Shown: positions 13,093-14,838 of the stretch, piece by piece
Layout: each line of letters opens with the position of its first letter
Position numbering within the stretch: the first letter of the stretch is position 1
NCBI RefSeq assembly: GCF_002165305.2
Contig: NZ_CP032282.1
Coordinates: 1-14,838 of the forward strand
Source of the DNA: Acinetobacter sp. WCHA55
Lineage (GTDB): Bacteria > Pseudomonadota > Gammaproteobacteria > Pseudomonadales > Moraxellaceae
Direction: 5' to 3'
Length of the DNA stretch: 14,838 nucleotides
Program-made: the position numbers and the translations under genes
Notes under the pieces: generated by a model
Database searches by the model: none
Seen by the model: only the letters and a program-made list of their open reading frames with translations
What the model was told of the DNA's origin: nothing

Positions 13093-13374
13093 TCATCCAA
13101 AAATTTCGGAATGGCTATCCAACTGATGCAGTTCTAAAATATCGTCACCAACAAGCCTATAGATCAAGACTAAATCAGGCTTCACATGACAATCACGACA
13201 ATTTTTAAACTCTGCACCACCTTTCAAGGGATGATCTAAATACTTTTCAGGCAAAGGATTATTTGCGACTAAACAATCTAATACTTCTGCCCATTCAGCC
13301 GTAACCAGTTCTAAATAACGTCTTTTAATATCACGTTTAAAAGAACTGGTTACGATAATCTTACGTTTAGCCAT
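13093..13374 (-). CDS. yafQ: YafQ-family mRNA interferase toxin
   Basis: YafQ toxins are RelE-fold RNases that cut mRNA on the ribosome in frame with codons. This 93-residue protein is normal length (E. coli YafQ has 92). The family core is clear: YLDHPLKGG, CRDCHVKPDLVLIYRL and the C-terminal SHSEIFG. Likely catalytic residues are H48, H63, D67, H88 and F92, matching the reported E. coli set. It overlaps the upstream antitoxin gene by 8 bp. The convergent mob2 operon ends 114 bp away. It is the addiction module of half B, as YoeB is of half A. Confidence 0.94.
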   Translation of the reverse strand: MAKRKIIVTSSFKRDIKRRYLELVTAEWAEVLDCLVANNPLPEKYLDHPLKGGAEFKNCRDCHVKPDLVLIYRLVGDDILELHQLDSHSEIFG

Positions 13375-13660
13375 GTGCTTCTTCCGACATAGCTTTAATC
13401 GCTTCTTCTACCGTTTCGTACTCGGTGTACTCGCCATTTTCAATCTCTTTTAAAGATTGAAGTAACTTGGCTGCTGCTTTAGGAGTTAAAGCAGGTTCTC
13501 GTGCATAGTCAAAAGACAAAGGAATCGCTTTAGTTTTAACGATTTGATTCAAGAACAGTTTGAATGCTTGAGGCATAGTCAAACCATAGTCTTCCAAAAT
13601 TGGGGTGACTTGTTCTTTTAACTCTGCTTCTAAGCGCATATTGAAATTGACTGCGGACAT
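13367..13660 (-). CDS. dinJ: RelB/DinJ-family antitoxin
   Basis: This 97-residue antitoxin would bind YafQ and repress the operon. The ribbon-helix-helix N-terminus is evident (SAVNFNMRLEAELKEQV, then GLTMPQAFKLFLNQIV), followed by AIPLSFDYAREP, which is characteristic of RelB/DinJ, and an acidic helical tail for toxin binding. I chose the ATG at 13660, preceded by GAGGGA. A TTG at 13675 would add five residues that the family does not have. A dyad upstream at 13684-13718 is a likely operator. The promoter region ends about 40 bp from pdif3, so this operon marks the edge of half B. Confidence 0.94.
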   Translation of the reverse strand: MSAVNFNMRLEAELKEQVTPILEDYGLTMPQAFKLFLNQIVKTKAIPLSFDYAREPALTPKAAAKLLQSLKEIENGEYTEYETVEEAIKAMSEEAHG

Positions 13661-13683
13661 GATTCCCTCACTCAAAAACCATT

Positions 13684-13718
13684 AAAGTAAAGATAATATA
13701 AGTCATATTCTTTACTTT
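13684..13718. promoter_or_regulatory. Dyad upstream of dinJ (probable operator)
   Basis: AAAGTAAAGA and TCTTTACTTT form a 10-bp inverted repeat, with TAATAT and ATAT continuing the symmetry inward. It lies about 25-60 bases upstream of the dinJ ATG. RelB/DinJ ribbon-helix-helix proteins bind dyads in their own promoters. A clear -35/-10 pair was not resolved. Confidence 0.55.
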
Positions 13719-13758
13719 TTCATTACTTTTGATGTAATAAATGGTTTCTGACAACTGA

Positions 13759-13786
13759 ATTTCGTATAACAGCCATTATGTTAAAT
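13759..13786 (+). other. pdif site 3, direct repeat of pdif1
   Basis: All 28 bases, including the spacer CAGCCA (13770-13775), equal those of pdif1, in the same orientation; one further base on the left also matches. Flanking sequences differ immediately beyond. The last six bases hold the stop codon of the cysteine hydrolase gene on the opposite strand. Confidence 0.92.
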
Positions 13787-14260
13787 CATCGTATTAGAAG
13801 ATAAATTTTCAGATGTAGTAATTGATCTAAAATGATGTTTCCAAAGTTGAATTCCTAAATTTCCACTTCGATCTAAAGAAGAACCTACAGTTAAATCTGT
13901 AACTAAGCAGGGGAAAAGACCAGCATCAAATAATCTAAAACCAGCAGCAAGAACACACGTATCCGTTTGGATACCACATACATAAACTTGTTGAGTATCT
14001 AAACCTTTCAAATACTGAATCAAGTCATCTGTTGGAGAATATCCATACTTAATAAATACTTTCTCTACTTTTAGTGGACATTCATCAAATTCCGATGGAG
14101 CCCAATTTAGCTGGCTTTTGAAGGGAACTATTGATTCATCATGTAGTTCTATAGTCGCGATTGAATGAACCGAAGGCAGCAATTTTTCTAATTTTTGTAT
14201 TAACCAGTTAGGAGGATTAAAAGTTGATTGAACATCAATTATTAACAGGACTGGTTTCAT
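13781..14260 (-). CDS. Isochorismatase-like cysteine hydrolase
   Basis: This 159-residue enzyme belongs to the cysteine hydrolase (isochorismatase/nicotinamidase-like) superfamily. The triad is visible: D9 in LLIIDVQ, K71 in VFIKYGYS, and C102 in GIQTDTCVLAA. Members hydrolyse amides or isochorismate; the substrate cannot be read here. It is a little shorter than the usual 180-200 residues and lacks obvious metal ligands of nicotinamidases. The start is the ATG at 14260; a TTG at 14272 would add four residues. No ribosome site is clear. Its stop codon lies inside pdif3, so the 3' end is defined by the recombination site. The IS3 element begins 48 bp upstream, which may have separated the gene from its promoter. 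Confidence 0.85.
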   Translation of the reverse strand: MKPVLLIIDVQSTFNPPNWLIQKLEKLLPSVHSIATIELHDESIVPFKSQLNWAPSEFDECPLKVEKVFIKYGYSPTDDLIQYLKGLDTQQVYVCGIQTDTCVLAAGFRLFDAGLFPCLVTDLTVGSSLDRSGNLGIQLWKHHFRSITTSENLSSNTMI

Positions 14261-14390
14261 AAATAATAACAAATTAGTTTTAGTAAATTGATTTTATCAA
14301 AGAGAGATGGATCCGTAAATTTGAACAACTCCTATAAGTGATATTCTGCTCCTCAAATGATGTTATAAACATCAATATATGGAGTATTTT

Positions 14391-14696
14391 ATGGCACGTA
14401 GACCAAGAAGAAATCATTCAAATGATTTTAAAGCTAAGGTAGCACTTGCTGCGATTAAAGCAGAAAAAACACTTGCTGAATTGAGTGCTGAGTTTGATGT
14501 TCATCAAAACCAAATTATTGACTGGAAAAATCAATTGATCTCAGCTTCCTCGCAAGCTTTCGATCAATCAAAAGCTCCAACAGAACCACCCATCGATCTA
14601 AAAAAACTACATGCAAAAATCGGTGAGCAGGCATTAGAAATTGATTTTTTAGAAGGTGTGTTGAAGAAACTGGGCCGCTTCAACCACAAAAGTTAA
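14391..14696 (+). CDS. IS3-family transposase OrfA
   Basis: This 101-residue DNA-binding subunit recognises the element ends. It has the HTH_Tnp_1 type helix-turn-helix (FKAKVALAAIKAEKTLAELSAEF with the recognition helix at about NQIIDWKNQL), then a leucine-zipper-like helix (KLHAKIGEQALEIDFLEGVL) for multimer formation. I chose the ATG at 14391 because GGAG lies 6 bases upstream; an ATG at 14379 overlaps that ribosome site. The heptamer T TTT TTA at codons near residues 85-87 lies in frame for -1 slippage into orfB, about 45 bases before the stop. OrfA alone typically inhibits transposition, and the OrfAB fusion promotes it. Confidence 0.93.
   Translation: MARRPRRNHSNDFKAKVALAAIKAEKTLAELSAEFDVHQNQIIDWKNQLISASSQAFDQSKAPTEPPIDLKKLHAKIGEQALEIDFLEGVLKKLGRFNHKS
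14645..14687 (+). promoter_or_regulatory. Programmed -1 frameshift signal of the IS3 element
   Basis: T TTT TTA (14645-14651) is a canonical slippery heptamer in the correct orfA frame. After an 8-base gap, GTTGAAG (14660-14666) pairs with CTTCAAC (14678-14684), and the stem can extend by TG/CA past a bulged C. After slippage the next codon is AGA at 14651, which enters the orfB frame. Confidence 0.72.
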
Positions 14697-14838
14697 TCGA
14701 CGACTCACTTCAGATTTCAGTATCTAAGCAAGCTAAGCTGCTGAAAGTCTCCCGTGGTTGTTATTACTATCGCCCAAAACCTGTGAGTGCATCAGATCTG
14801 AAGCTGATGCGATGTATTGATGAATTACATATGCAATA
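14651..14838 (+). CDS. IS3-family transposase OrfB, N-terminal part
   Basis: In the -1 frame relative to orfA, translation gives RRCVEETGPLQPQK, then VSKQAKLLKVSRGCYYYRP, a conserved OrfB start region in this family, and MRCIDELHMQY at the window end. The next residues, encoded from base 2, are PFAGSRMMRDLL, which is the normal continuation. There is no good independent start codon, so OrfB is probably made as an OrfAB fusion. Confidence 0.88.

Larger units (their letters stand above)
14308..14838 (+). mobile_element. IS3-family insertion sequence, left-hand part (continues at 1-741)
   Basis: The left end begins TGGATCC with TTTGAACAACT at 14320-14330, followed by orfA and the first part of orfB. 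The window ends within orfB, and the element continues at base 1 of the same circle. See the entry at 1-741 for the comparison of the ends and the missing target duplication. Confidence 0.88.

Noticed and set aside
13022..13126. 34-codon plus-strand ORF after the mob2 operon
   Set aside because: No ribosome site, it overlaps a strong hairpin and runs into the 3' end of yafQ on the other strand; no recognisable motif.
7471..13786. Recombination between pdif2 and pdif1 or pdif3
   Set aside because: The sites are inverted and their spacers differ (GGTGTA versus CAGCCA), so strand exchange would be poorly matched; only pdif1 with pdif3 fits well.

Overview
The window looks like a complete circular plasmid of 14,838 bp, opened inside an insertion sequence. 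The last two bases plus base 1 form a Tyr codon, and the reading frame runs from the end of the window straight into the transposase at the start. AT-rich DNA, iteron-type Rep_3 replication genes, MobA/MobL relaxases, small toxin-antitoxin operons and 28-bp XerC/XerD (pdif) sites all point to an Acinetobacter plasmid. The host is inferred, not shown.

The plasmid carries two of almost everything. Half A runs from 13787 across the window ends to 5606. It holds a cysteine hydrolase, an IS3-family element, the rep1 operon with its iteron origin, a 550-residue relaxase with oriT1 and a small accessory gene, and a YefM-YoeB toxin-antitoxin pair. Half B is 5607-13786. It holds an ABC-F ATPase, an IS1202-like insertion sequence, the rep2 operon with a different iteron origin, a second oriT, accessory protein and relaxase operon, and a DinJ-YafQ pair. 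The halves meet at two identical, directly repeated pdif sites (5579-5606 and 13759-13786), so the simplest reading is a cointegrate of two mobilisable plasmids of about 6.7 and 8.2 kb joined by one XerC/D crossover. A third pdif site (7471-7498), inverted and with another spacer, closes a small ABC-F module. The IS1202-like element sits exactly five bases beyond its XerC end.

Both halves share a backbone design in opposite orientation. Each rep gene is followed by a small gene overlapping it by 4 bp. Each iteron cluster is preceded by an AT-rich stretch and by a related non-coding region that includes a 37-bp perfectly shared core of unknown role. Each oriT has a 9-bp inverted repeat, a TAAGTG/CGC nick region of the RSF1010 (MOBQ) kind, and a conserved promoter for the accessory gene. 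The iterons and the oriT hairpin sequences differ, as expected if the two parents were compatible plasmids with separate specificities.

Small items include a 58-codon zinc-ribbon gene coupled to relaxase 2, a probable -1 frameshift signal in the IS3 element, a possible attenuator in the ABC-F leader, operators for both toxin-antitoxin systems, and two hairpin terminators. No rRNA, tRNA or CRISPR array was seen.
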